Shown piece by piece: positions 1 to 6,658 of a DNA stretch of 7,667 bases (position 1 is its first letter; each line of letters starts with the position of its first letter). The DNA is from Lentisphaeria bacterium. Lineage in GTDB: Bacteria; Verrucomicrobiota; Lentisphaeria; Victivallales; UBA1829. Both the position numbers and the translations under genes were made by a program. A model generated the notes under the pieces. It saw only the letters and a list, made by a program, of their open reading frames with translations. It made no database searches and was not told the DNA's origin. The DNA is taken from assembly GCA_019408975.1 (NCBI GenBank), contig DXVA01000212.1, forward strand, positions 1 through 7,667. The letters run 5' to 3'.

Positions 1-283
1 GGACATTGACCTTGTGCTTCAGCGCTCTGACCGCACACTCCTCGTGGAACGCATCCGGCGTGGTGATGATGACCGCATCCAGTTTTTCCTTGTTGAGCAT
101 TTCATCAAGATCGGTATAGACTTTGGGTGAACCGAGTTTTTCCGCCATGAGCTTTGCCCGCACTCCGTTCAGGTCGCAGACCGCCTTGATGACACAGTCG
201 GAACGCTCTTTCAGGTGATGCCCGAAACAGCCGATTCCCCGAAGCCCCGTTCCAACGATGCCGAAGTTCAATTTCTTTTCCAT
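1..283 (-). CDS. Gfo/Idh/MocA-family oxidoreductase, N-terminal part
   Basis: Partial gene cut by the left window edge; 94 codons are visible from an ATG at 283. The translation begins MEKKLNFGIVGTGLRG and contains a dinucleotide-binding Rossmann start (GIVGTGLRGIG, about residues 8-18), then AVCDLNGVRAKLMAEKLG, with the acidic D after the second strand (about residue 37). It continues with YTDLDEML and DAVIITTPDAFHEECAVRAL (about residues 69-88). This order is characteristic of the family, whose members oxidise or reduce sugars, inositols and related polyols with NAD(P). The catalytic EKP motif would lie just past the edge. An AAAGGA ribosome-binding site precedes the ATG by a normal distance. 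It starts 36 nt after the lacI-type gene stop and is probably co-transcribed with and controlled by that repressor. No signal peptide is seen, so it is likely cytoplasmic. The substrate cannot be told from this portion. Confidence 0.93.
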   Translation of the reverse strand, partial: MEKKLNFGIVGTGLRGIGCFGHHLKERSDCVIKAVCDLNGVRAKLMAEKLGSPKVYTDLDEMLNKEKLDAVIITTPDAFHEECAVRALKHKVNV

Positions 284-319
284 GATTTGTCCTTTATATT
301 GTGAAAATGGTAAAAGATT

Positions 320-1306
320 TCATGCCGAGTTTCTGATGACGAGCTGCATCGGGACACGGATATTTTCCGGCGATGCATTTTTCCGTGTCCCGCTGATCCG
401 TTCAAACAACATCTGCGCGCTGATCCTGCCGACTTCCGCACTGGGCTGCGCCAGCGTGGTGAGTGGCGGATTGAGCATTCCGGCGAGTTCCCGGTCGTCG
501 AATCCTAGAATCGCGATGTCCTGCGGAACCGCGATTCCCGCTTCCGCAAATCCCGCAAGGAGCCCCGACGCCATATAGTCGGAGGTCTGAACCGCGTCCG
601 GCAGGTTTTCCCATGCCGCCATTTCCTTTGCGATCCTGACCCCGTCTTTCCGTATTTCCGGCAGAGACTTCAGATTTCCTGAAATAATGAGTTCCGGCAG
701 TCCCAGTTCCCTAACCGCTTTCTGATACCCGAGTTTCCGGTTTCTGGAACGGAATGTTTCGCAGAAGACGATCCGGCGCCGTCCCTTGCCGTAAAGATAG
801 TGTATGGAGTCGTAGACACCGCCGAAACGGTCGATGTAGACGCAGTCGATATCCGGCACGCCGTCGAATGTGACCATGACGCAGGGCATTTTCTTACGGA
901 GTTCCCGCACTTTTCCGATGATGAAGCTGGAGGACGCAATGATGATGAGCCCCGCGGGATTCTGTTCCAGAATGTCGGGCAGAAGCGCGGAAAAAGTGCT
1001 CTGCGGATAGTCTTCGCTGGTGAAATGAACTCCCATTGTATAACCGCAGTTCGCGGCATATTCTTTGATCGCCGCGAGTTTTTCGATGTGGAGATAATCA
1101 TAGGATTCTGCAACGACTGTAATCTGCCGCGACTTGCGTCTCCTGAGATCCTGCGCAGCACGGTTCGGGTGATAATCGAGTTCTTTCACGGTCTTCCTGA
1201 CCAGTTCCGCCGTTTTCAGGGAGACATAGCCGCTTCCGCGGATGGCGCGGCTGACCGTATTCATGGAAAGCCCGGTTGCCTGCGCTATATCCTTGAGTGT
1301 CGCCAT
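320..1306 (-). CDS. LacI-family transcriptional repressor
   Basis: A 328-residue protein, normal length for the family. Residues 1-57 form the LacI DNA-binding domain: MATLKDIAQATGLSMNTVSR is the helix-turn-helix, followed by the third helix and the DYHPNRAAQDLRRRKS hinge segment. Residues about 61-328 are the periplasmic-binding-protein-like sensor domain, ending in the typical ILGFDDRELAGMLNPPLTTL stretch (267-285). Such proteins bind a sugar or sugar derivative and then leave, or more rarely bind, their operator. The start is supported by a GAGGGAG ribosome-binding site just upstream. The gene has its own strong promoter at 1345-1372, with a possible operator at the start of transcription, suggesting autoregulation. 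The next gene, an oxidoreductase, follows after 36 nt and is the most likely co-regulated target. The ligand cannot be assigned; rhamnose or a related sugar is only a guess from proximity to rhaA. Confidence 0.95.
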   Translation of the reverse strand: MATLKDIAQATGLSMNTVSRAIRGSGYVSLKTAELVRKTVKELDYHPNRAAQDLRRRKSRQITVVAESYDYLHIEKLAAIKEYAANCGYTMGVHFTSEDYPQSTFSALLPDILEQNPAGLIIIASSSFIIGKVRELRKKMPCVMVTFDGVPDIDCVYIDRFGGVYDSIHYLYGKGRRRIVFCETFRSRNRKLGYQKAVRELGLPELIISGNLKSLPEIRKDGVRIAKEMAAWENLPDAVQTSDYMASGLLAGFAEAGIAVPQDIAILGFDDRELAGMLNPPLTTLAQPSAEVGRISAQMLFERISGTRKNASPENIRVPMQLVIRNSA

Positions 1307-1327
1307 TTCTCCCTCTCGTTTTTATTA

Positions 1328-1341
1328 TCTCAACGTTAACA
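1328..1341. promoter_or_regulatory. Possible LacI-type operator at the lacI transcription start
   Basis: The segment TGTTAACGTTGAGA (minus-strand reading) holds the 6-bp palindrome AACGTT (1332-1337) with a central CG, plus partial outer symmetry. Operators of LacI-family repressors are usually palindromes with a central CG. It lies directly after the -10 box, over the predicted start of transcription, a position where a bound repressor would block initiation. The symmetry is imperfect, so this is a candidate only. Confidence 0.35.
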
Positions 1342-1344
1342 TAT

Positions 1345-1372
1345 ATTATAATCATCTTTTTCCGTTTCGCAA
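1345..1372 (-). promoter_or_regulatory. Promoter of the lacI-type gene
   Basis: On the minus strand, TTGCGA (1372-1367) is followed after 16 nt by a perfect TATAAT (1350-1345). This is a good sigma-70-type promoter. Transcription would start near 1338, giving a leader of about 30 nt before the ATG at 1306. Confidence 0.72.
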
Positions 1373-1384
1373 TAGCCGATTGAG

Positions 1385-1418
1385 AAAAAAATGATTTTTT
1401 TCAGGAAAAATCTTCCTG
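1385..1418 (-). terminator. Possible terminator after rhaA, before the lacI promoter
   Basis: On the minus strand, CAGGAA (1418-1413) and TTCCTG (1407-1402) form a perfect 6-bp stem with a 5-nt loop. It is followed by seven A, the trinucleotide TCA and then seven T (1391-1385). The A and T runs can themselves pair as a second hairpin. The T run comes 10 nt after the first stem rather than directly behind it, so it is not a textbook Rho-independent terminator. It sits between the rhaA end and the lacI -35 box, where a terminator would be expected. Confidence 0.4.
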
Positions 1419-1596
1419 TCTGTCACCTGATCATGAGATTTTTCCGGCGGAACTGCCGTTTTTCGAACAGAGAGGGGGATGATTTCCAATTCGGGGATCT
1501 GCCCCCGCATTCATGCCGCCGTGAACGGAATGTTCTTTCTTCTTTTTCCGGTTTACAGTTATATTTCCAGCAGAATCCGGGGGGAGGGAGGCATCG
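1419..1596. other. Noncoding stretch downstream of rhaA
   Basis: No convincing gene is seen here. It contains short hairpins: CGGC/GCCG at 1445-1458 followed by five T on the plus strand, and GGGG/CCCC at 1493-1505 with a 5-nt loop. Either could contribute to stopping transcription, but the T run of the first is on the strand opposite to the flanking genes. Otherwise the stretch holds no recognised signal. Confidence 0.4.
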
Positions 1597-2853
1597 TCAC
1601 CGTTTCAGGAGAACATCGGTTTCATACAGCCGGATCTGTTTCATGAATTCATAGTCATCCGGCAGATTCTGAGATTCACAATAGTAATTCCAGACACTGT
1701 TCCAGGGAAGAGTCTTGATCTGTTCCAGCCGTGCCAGCCTGCCGGAGAAATCGAAACAGTTTTCTTCTTTCCTCAACAGATCAGTCGGCTCAAGAAGAGC
1801 GATCAGCAGTGCTTTCTGCAGATTGCGCGCACCGATGACCCACGCCGCAATGCGGTTGATGCTGGCATCAAAATAATCCAGGCAGAATCTGATCTTGTCG
1901 AGATAACCGTATGCAACAGCTTCCCGCGCAATGGAAAGAAGTTCATCATTGAGCACAATTACGTGATCGCTGTCCCAGCGGACTCCGCGGCTGACATGGA
2001 GCAGGATGCTGCCCTGCTGAGAGATTACCGCACTGAGTTTGTCTGCAATGGATTCCGTCGGATGAAAATGACCGGAATCCAGGCAGATCATCTTGCCCCG
2101 CCGGGCGGCGTACATCATGTAGAAGTCGTTGGAGCCGACGGTATAGGATTCCACGCCGATGCCGAACAGTTTGGATTCAACCGCGTCAATTTCATAACGT
2201 TCGTCGAGCTTTTCCTCGAATATGGCGTCCAGAGATTCCGAAAGATGCCTGCGTGGAGTGAAGCGGTCAGCCGGAATGTCCTTGCTTCCGTCCGGCGCCC
2301 AGAAGTTGCAGATCGAAGGGGTTCCAAGCGTTTTTCCGAACTCCGCTGCGATGCGGCGGATCATTTTTCCGTGATTGATCCAGAATTGCCGGATTTCCGG
2401 ATTGGAATGTGAGAGGGAGTAACCGTGATCCAGTTTCGGGTGGGAATAAAATGCGGGGGCAATGTCCAAACCGAGCCGATTCTGTTTTGCCCAGTCCAGC
2501 CAGGAGGAGAAATTCTCAATCGTAAATGCGTCACGGTCCACACCCCGCAGCATCCGGTCGACCTGATGTCCCTGCAAACAGACCCGCTTTGTTCCGGGAA
2601 TCAGGCGCAGGGCGGTATCCAGATCCTGCCGCAGTTCATCGGCATTGCGGGCACGTCCGGGATAGTTGCCCGTGACCTGGCACCCGCCGGTGAGCGCCGA
2701 TTCAAACTTTTCAAAACCGACCACGTCATCGCCCTGCCAGGCATGAATGGAAACAGGAATTTCCTTCAAGCTTTCCATGGCTTTGACAGGATTCACTCCA
2801 TACTCCCTGTAAATCTCGCAGGCAACTCTGAAAGCATCTTCTTTCCGGTTCAT
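1597..2853 (-). CDS. rhaA: L-rhamnose isomerase
   Basis: Cytoplasmic metal-dependent enzyme that interconverts L-rhamnose and L-rhamnulose, the first step of the phosphorylating rhamnose pathway. The 418 residues match the length of the E. coli enzyme (419) and can be followed along it almost without gaps: HAWQGDDVVGFE (37-48), TGGCQVTGNYPGRARN (55-70), IDAVESKLFGIGVESYTVGS (222-241), LDSGHFHPTE (258-267), LLHVSRGVRWDSDH (284-297) and FDASINRIAAWVIG (328-341). The Mn(II) ligands annotated for the E. coli enzyme (His262, Asp294, Asp296) are present at the same numbers, so the enzyme should be active. An AAAGGAA ribosome-binding site precedes the ATG. The gene is divergent from an AraC-family gene that is its probable activator. 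Rhamnulokinase and rhamnulose-phosphate aldolase genes, usually nearby, are not in the window. Confidence 0.97.
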   Translation of the reverse strand: MNRKEDAFRVACEIYREYGVNPVKAMESLKEIPVSIHAWQGDDVVGFEKFESALTGGCQVTGNYPGRARNADELRQDLDTALRLIPGTKRVCLQGHQVDRMLRGVDRDAFTIENFSSWLDWAKQNRLGLDIAPAFYSHPKLDHGYSLSHSNPEIRQFWINHGKMIRRIAAEFGKTLGTPSICNFWAPDGSKDIPADRFTPRRHLSESLDAIFEEKLDERYEIDAVESKLFGIGVESYTVGSNDFYMMYAARRGKMICLDSGHFHPTESIADKLSAVISQQGSILLHVSRGVRWDSDHVIVLNDELLSIAREAVAYGYLDKIRFCLDYFDASINRIAAWVIGARNLQKALLIALLEPTDLLRKEENCFDFSGRLARLEQIKTLPWNSVWNYYCESQNLPDDYEFMKQIRLYETDVLLKR

Positions 2854-2886
2854 TTTCCGTTCCTTTCCGTATTGGGTTCACTGTCT

Positions 2887-2915
2887 AATATAGTAAGCTG
2901 CGTTATTTTCTGCAA
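2887..2915 (-). promoter_or_regulatory. Promoter of rhaA
   Basis: On the minus strand, TTGCAG (2915-2910) is followed after exactly 17 nt by TATATT (2892-2887). Transcription would start near 2880, about 27 nt before the rhaA ATG. The boxes are close to, but not at, consensus, as is usual for an activated promoter. Confidence 0.55.
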
Positions 2916-2934
2916 TATAATAAAAACGTCATCT

Positions 2935-2959
2935 ATATAACAAATCATTCATTTTATAT
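2935..2959. promoter_or_regulatory. Possible activator site between rhaA and the AraC-family gene
   Basis: An imperfect dyad lies between the two divergent promoters: ATATAA (2935-2940) faces TTATAT (2954-2959), with AAAT and ATTT arms around 2942-2954. It is about 20 nt upstream of the rhaA -35 box and touches the -35 box of the AraC-family gene. The location suits an AraC-type activator. The composition is very AT-rich, so the symmetry may be chance; AraC-family sites are also more often direct repeats. Confidence 0.2.
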
Positions 2960-2987
2960 TTGAAAAATACGAAGTGCGGAATATAAT
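2960..2987 (+). promoter_or_regulatory. Promoter of the AraC-family gene
   Basis: TTGAAA (2960-2965) and a perfect TATAAT (2982-2987) are separated by 16 nt. Transcription would start near 2994. This rules out the upstream GTG at 2974 as the translation start, because it would lie before the transcript begins, and supports the ATG at 3022. Confidence 0.65.
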
Positions 2988-3021
2988 AAACGGCGGAGAA
3001 AAAAACAAAAGAGGCAGTTTT

Positions 3022-3897
3022 ATGGCGTTGACTCTTACCAATCATTCACTTTTTTCCAAAGACAAATTTTTCCCTCTGCGCGGTTTTTTCTATGCGCAGC
3101 CTGATATGCCGCCGCACAAGCAGGAGTTTACGGAAGTGATTTTTATCCTGAAGGGCAAGGTGCTGCATTATTCCGATCCTGCCGGCTGGGAGGAGTCCGC
3201 CGCAGGTGATGTCTGGCTGATTCCTCCCGGCGGAGTGCACGGTTATCTGAAAGCAGAAAATCTTCAGATATTCAATCTGCTTTTCATTGCGGATCAGCTT
3301 CCGGTGCCCTTGCTGGAACTTTACCGGCATCCCGGATATAAAAGGCTGTTTTCCCGTGACAATTCCTTCTGGGAAAATGCGGGATACTATCCGCGCCTGC
3401 GTCTGGATCACCGGCAGCAGAAAGATTTTACGGCGCTGCTGAATCTATTTGTCCGGCAGCAGAAATCGAAAGCTCCCGGCAGAACCGGCGGCAAATATGG
3501 ATTGTTCATGGCAATCATCTCCATGCTGTGCGATATTGCCGTGAAAGAAAATGAAATGTTCCGGCAGGAACGACCGCTTGATATGTCCCGGATCAGCAAT
3601 TTTCTGAATGAAAATTATGCCGCGGATATCAATCTTTCGGATCTGATGCATCTTACTTCCATGTCGGAGAGTTCATTGCGCAGGCATTTCAAGAAGACAT
3701 TCGGGTGCGCTCCTGCCGGTTATATTCGTAAATTCCGCCTGGACGTGGCGGCGAAGCTGCTGCTGAACACCAATTTCTCGGTTAAGGAGATTGCACAGAT
3801 GAGCGGATTCAATACTGTCAGCTATTTCTGTAAAATCTTTCGTCAGGCCTATAAGTGCTCCCCGCAGAATTACCGGCTCTGGATCAATGCCCGCTGA
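3022..3897 (+). CDS. AraC-family transcriptional activator, cupin sensor type
   Basis: A 291-residue regulator with the two-domain layout of sugar-responsive AraC proteins. Residues about 20-95 are a cupin-type sensor: HKQEFTEVIFILKGKVLHY, then AGDVWLIPPGGVHGY, then NLQIFNLLF. Residues about 187-288 are the DNA-binding domain with two helix-turn-helix units: INLSDLMHLTSMSESSLRRHF (203-223) and VKEIAQMSGFNTVSYFCKIF (254-273), ending in the typical SPQNYR. The ATG at 3022 was chosen because GAGG lies 7 nt upstream and the promoter at 2960-2987 would start transcription after the only earlier in-frame start (GTG at 2974). It is divergent from rhaA and shares its control region, so it is the likely activator of rhaA, analogous to RhaS/RhaR; rhamnose as ligand is inference. 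It could instead act on genes outside the window. Confidence 0.93.
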   Translation: MALTLTNHSLFSKDKFFPLRGFFYAQPDMPPHKQEFTEVIFILKGKVLHYSDPAGWEESAAGDVWLIPPGGVHGYLKAENLQIFNLLFIADQLPVPLLELYRHPGYKRLFSRDNSFWENAGYYPRLRLDHRQQKDFTALLNLFVRQQKSKAPGRTGGKYGLFMAIISMLCDIAVKENEMFRQERPLDMSRISNFLNENYAADINLSDLMHLTSMSESSLRRHFKKTFGCAPAGYIRKFRLDVAAKLLLNTNFSVKEIAQMSGFNTVSYFCKIFRQAYKCSPQNYRLWINAR

Positions 3898-3931
3898 AAG
3901 GTATTGTTTTCTGCTGTCTGTTTTCCTGAAG

Positions 3932-3966
3932 AACGGTATAACGATATGAACCGTTGAATTTTCTTC
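3932..3966 (+). terminator. Weak terminator-like hairpin after the AraC-family gene
   Basis: AACGGT (3932-3937) and ACCGTT (3950-3955) form a perfect 6-bp stem around a 12-nt loop, followed closely by GAATTTTCTT. The loop is long and the T run is broken, so termination would be inefficient if it occurs. A second stem, CAGCAG/CTGCTG (3973-3992), follows without a T run, and an eight-T run appears only at 4051-4058. Confidence 0.3.
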
Positions 3967-4069
3967 CTGTTGCAGCAGGATTGCGACTGCTGAAAATGAC
4001 ATATGCTGCCGGTCTGCAACGGGCGTCAGGGGGAGAATTGAAAAATCATCTTTTTTTTAGAAACAGGGC

Positions 4070-4099
4070 TTGACACGAACTGGTACCGAGGTTTAAAAT
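4070..4099 (+). promoter_or_regulatory. Promoter of the regulator-CapA-pseudopilin unit
   Basis: A perfect TTGACA (4070-4075) is followed after 18 nt by TAAAAT (4094-4099); a TATAAT at 4103-4108 is too far from it to pair. An A/T-rich tract with eight T lies just upstream of the -35 box (4041-4063) and could act as an UP element. Transcription would start near 4106, leaving a leader of about 44 nt that can form a small 5-bp hairpin (TCCGC 4108-4112 with GCGGA 4120-4124). Confidence 0.62.
4080..4089. promoter_or_regulatory. Possible operator in the promoter spacer
   Basis: The palindrome GGTACC (4082-4087) lies in the 18-nt spacer between the -35 and -10 boxes. GntR/LacI chimeric repressors of the AraR type bind palindromes with a GTAC core, so this is a sensible place for autoregulation by the gene that follows. 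Flanking symmetry is poor, and a 6-bp palindrome alone is weak evidence. Confidence 0.3.
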
Positions 4100-4138
4100 C
4101 ATTATAATCCGCGAAGAATGCGGACCGGATACGATGGA

Positions 4139-4153
4139 ATGAAACTGTTATGA
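4139..4153 (+). other. Four-codon upstream frame overlapping the GntR/LacI start
   Basis: ATG AAA CTG TTA TGA encodes M-K-L-L and ends in a TGA that overlaps the ATG of the regulator (sequence ATGA). The regulator's own ribosome-binding site is weak, so start of translation could depend on re-initiation after this mini-frame. It may equally be a chance arrangement; no strong ribosome-binding site is seen before the mini-frame either. Confidence 0.2.
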
Positions 4154-5322
4154 GAGCAAACAGCAAAAACAGCAAGTTATATGAAAAATTGAAAGAGGAT
4201 ATTCTCAGCGGAGTCTGTCCTCCGGGATTTCGATTCCCGCCGGAGATCTCTTATGCGCGGACTCTCGGAGTTTCGCGCAATACGCTGCGCCTGGCTTTGA
4301 AGGAACTGGAGGAGGAAGACCTGATCCTGCGGGTAGGCAGCAAAGGCACATTCGTCAATCCTGCCTATCAGGCAAAAAAATCCAGACGGTACCTGCTTAT
4401 CCTGAGCTCTTCGCCGCCGCCCCCTCATTCCGAACATATCGTTCCACAGATTACAAGGGGAATCGAACAGGCGCTCTATGACCGCGATATTGATCTGGAA
4501 AGCTGTTCCTGGGAGCATCTCATGACCTTATCCCGGGCGGAGCTGGCTGAAATGATTGTACGCCGCCGGATTTCGGGCGTTCTTTGGAAAGCTACAAATT
4601 TTCACGGTTCCGAAAAAATCTTTCTGGCGTTGAAACAACTTCCCATCCCTGTGGTGCTTCTTTACTGCAATGCCGAAGATTACCGCGTTACCGGGTGGGC
4701 GGCGATTCCCCAGAATACACGGAATGCCTGGCGCGAAGCCCTGCGTTATCTCCGCCGTTGCGGGCATACGAGAATCGGAACCATTGACCCGCTGAAAGAC
4801 GGACTGGTCAGGTGCGAATTCAAGCTGGAGGAGTATGCTGAACTTTTACGCGGTTTCGGACTTGATCCCGACCCGGAGCTGATTGTTTCCTCGCTCATAA
4901 CGGATTCTTCCGTGGAGGAAAGCGTCGGAAAGCTGATGGCGCTTCCCAAGCCGCCGACCGCGATTCTCTGTTATTCCGATTACTGGGCGCCGCTGGTTTA
5001 CCGGGCACTGAAGAAACTTCATCTGAGAATTCCGGATGACGTTTCCGTGATGGGATACTGCGGCACGCCCAACAGCGCTTACATGAATCCCCCTTTGTCG
5101 ACGGTTGCCATTGATTACAGAGAAATCGGCGGAAAGGCGATTGATATTCTTGAGAACATGGACCAGTGGTTCTGCCCCGGTGCGCCGGAGCATTCGCTCC
5201 CGCCGTTCATTCCCGCAACTTACAGGGTGATTGAACGGCAGAGCACGAAATCTCCGGCAGGCGGGAAAACGAAACAGTCAGTCCAGATTCATTTCAAAAA
5301 GAAAAGTCAGGAAAAACATTGA
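4150..5322 (+). CDS. GntR/LacI chimeric transcriptional regulator (AraR-like)
   Basis: A 390-residue repressor combining two families. Residues about 8-70 are a GntR winged helix: KLYEKLKEDILSGVCPPGFR, FPPEISYARTLGVSRNTLRL and LRVGSKGTFV. Residues about 80-362 are a LacI-type sugar-sensor domain, with HIVPQITRGIEQAL near the start, YLRRCGHTRIG (200-210), PTAILCYSDYWA (269-280) and DDVSVMGYCGTPNSAYMNPP (296-315). The best-known protein of this build is the arabinose repressor AraR of Bacillus. The last 28 residues are a basic, low-complexity tail rich in Lys and Gln that most relatives lack. No good ribosome-binding site precedes the ATG; instead a four-codon open frame (4139-4153) overlaps it. 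The gene begins a probable three-gene unit and likely controls its own promoter and the CapA-like and pseudopilin genes behind it. The ligand is unknown. Confidence 0.93.
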   Translation: MRANSKNSKLYEKLKEDILSGVCPPGFRFPPEISYARTLGVSRNTLRLALKELEEEDLILRVGSKGTFVNPAYQAKKSRRYLLILSSSPPPPHSEHIVPQITRGIEQALYDRDIDLESCSWEHLMTLSRAELAEMIVRRRISGVLWKATNFHGSEKIFLALKQLPIPVVLLYCNAEDYRVTGWAAIPQNTRNAWREALRYLRRCGHTRIGTIDPLKDGLVRCEFKLEEYAELLRGFGLDPDPELIVSSLITDSSVEESVGKLMALPKPPTAILCYSDYWAPLVYRALKKLHLRIPDDVSVMGYCGTPNSAYMNPPLSTVAIDYREIGGKAIDILENMDQWFCPGAPEHSLPPFIPATYRVIERQSTKSPAGGKTKQSVQIHFKKKSQEKH

Positions 5323-5388
5323 GAAAAGTCATCAGGAAACTGCTTTCGGGAGAGAGCACGGTGAAACAGCGGAAAAGGTGGTGTCTTT

Positions 5389-6633
5389 ATGTTTGAGAAC
5401 GGAATCTATTCGTGGCGGAAAAGCAATGGAAAAAATCTTTCCGTTGCGATTGCCGGCGATGTCTGCCCGAGAGATAATGCGGCGGATGCTGTTTTGAGTG
5501 GAAAAAGCGGGGAAATCCTGCGGGAGATCCAGCCGGTGCTGGATCGTGCGGACTTGCGGCTGGTTCAATGGGAAACGGTGATCTCCGAACATTGGAAACC
5601 GATCACGAAATCCGGTCCGAACCTGCTTGTCCCTCCCGGCTGCGAGGCATTCATCACCGCAGGCAGGTTTGAGATTGCGCTCCTTGCCAACAATCACATC
5701 GGCGACCACTCGCCTTCCGGAGTGCTGGATACGATCCGTTATATCCGGAATGCCGGAGTCCGGACGGTCGGCGCCGGGTGCGATGCCGCCGATGCCGCAA
5801 GACCTCTGCATCTTGAAAAAAACGGGCTGCGCATCTCCGTCCTGAATTTCTGCGAGATGGAATTCGGCACTGCCGGAAAGGAAATTCCGGGCAGCAATGC
5901 CATGGATGAAATGGACAGTCTTCTTCAGATCGGCGCCGAACGCCGGGAAAATGATATTGTGCTTGTTGTCATCCACGGCGGCAATGAATACAATCCGATT
6001 CCGTCACCGCGTATGCGCAAACTCTATTCCGCATTTGCCCGCGCCGGAGCATCGGCTGTGGTCAACATTCATGCACACTGTCCCCAGGGAGTTGAACTTG
6101 TGGAGAATGTGCCTGTGGTTTACTGTCCGGGCAATTTCTTCTTCCCGTCCGCTCCGGGTGTTCCGTTTGACCCGCATCATTTCTGGTGGAGCGGTTATCT
6201 GCCCCGTATTTCCTTTGATGAGCTGGGGGCATATGAGATCGAACTGACTCCGTACTGTTTTTCGCCGGAACCGTGGAAGATTGAGCCTTTGCATGGAAAA
6301 CAACGGCAATGGTTTCTCAACTATGTTGACCTCATCAGCAGTATGCTGCTTTCAGAAGGGGACTACTGGTTTGATCTCTGGTGTGCATATCGCTGCGAAG
6401 CAATGCTTTCCTGGGTGAAGAACTCCCCGGCGGCGGCTCTGGCGGAGAATTTGTCCGATCATGAGGCGCTTCAGAAACTGCCGGTGATTCGCCATATGTT
6501 TACCTGTCAGGCGCATTATGAAGTGACGCGCCGGATGTTTCTGCTGATTGAACAGGGAAAAATGCAGCGGCTCCGCGAGGAACTGCCCGAACTGGCTGAT
6601 CTCCAGAGGGCAAAATTTGCGGATTTAATGTAA
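5389..6633 (+). CDS. CapA-like (PGA_cap) metallophosphatase-fold protein
   Basis: A 414-residue protein of the CapA family, named after a poly-gamma-glutamate capsule protein with a calcineurin-like fold. Visible landmarks in family order: SVAIAGDVCP (18-27, the GD motif), VQWETVI (59-65, in place of N-L-E), LLANNHIGDHSPSGVLDTI (98-116), ISVLNF (149-154), VVIHGGNEYNPIPSPRMRKL (193-212), ASAVVNIHAHCPQGVELVEN (221-240) and VVYCPGNFFF (243-252). The usual G-H-H-P-H-V-x-Q is changed to N-I-H-A-H-C-P-Q. There is no signal peptide or membrane helix, so it appears cytoplasmic. Residues about 290-414 form an additional, probably helical segment. The start is fixed by an AAGGTGGT ribosome-binding site. 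It lies 66 nt behind the regulator and 25 nt before the pseudopilin gene. No capB or capC genes are present, so capsule synthesis should not be assumed; a hydrolase or carbohydrate-related role is possible. Confidence 0.88.
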   Translation: MFENGIYSWRKSNGKNLSVAIAGDVCPRDNAADAVLSGKSGEILREIQPVLDRADLRLVQWETVISEHWKPITKSGPNLLVPPGCEAFITAGRFEIALLANNHIGDHSPSGVLDTIRYIRNAGVRTVGAGCDAADAARPLHLEKNGLRISVLNFCEMEFGTAGKEIPGSNAMDEMDSLLQIGAERRENDIVLVVIHGGNEYNPIPSPRMRKLYSAFARAGASAVVNIHAHCPQGVELVENVPVVYCPGNFFFPSAPGVPFDPHHFWWSGYLPRISFDELGAYEIELTPYCFSPEPWKIEPLHGKQRQWFLNYVDLISSMLLSEGDYWFDLWCAYRCEAMLSWVKNSPAAALAENLSDHEALQKLPVIRHMFTCQAHYEVTRRMFLLIEQGKMQRLREELPELADLQRAKFADLM

Positions 6634-6658
6634 CATAATAAAAACGAAAGGATTGCCA

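Noticed and set aside
800..1339. Open frame of 179 codons on the plus strand
   Set aside because: It lies wholly antisense to the well-recognised LacI-type gene and its promoter, has no recognisable domain and no good ribosome-binding site.
1445..1463. CGGC/GCCG hairpin followed by five T on the plus strand as an intrinsic terminator
   Set aside because: The stem has only four base pairs, and no plus-strand gene ends upstream of it.
1391..1654. Open frame of 87 codons on the plus strand in the rhaA-lacI gap
   Set aside because: It starts within the A/T-rich hairpin, has no ribosome-binding site, runs into the antisense of rhaA and encodes an Arg/Phe-rich sequence without recognisable features.
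2425..2940. Open frame of 171 codons on the plus strand
   Set aside because: Mostly antisense to rhaA and continuing through the divergent control region; no domain resemblance.
2974..3021. GTG at 2974 as the start of the AraC-family protein
   Set aside because: It lies inside the promoter spacer, upstream of the predicted start of transcription, while the ATG at 3022 has a GAGG ribosome-binding site.
4047..4058. Eight-T run as the terminator of the AraC-family gene
   Set aside because: No stable hairpin lies directly before it; it more likely belongs to the A/T-rich region upstream of the next promoter.
5332..5976. Open frame of 214 codons on the minus strand
   Set aside because: Antisense to the CapA-like gene, whose conserved motifs and ribosome-binding site are clear. 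The translation shows no family resemblance.
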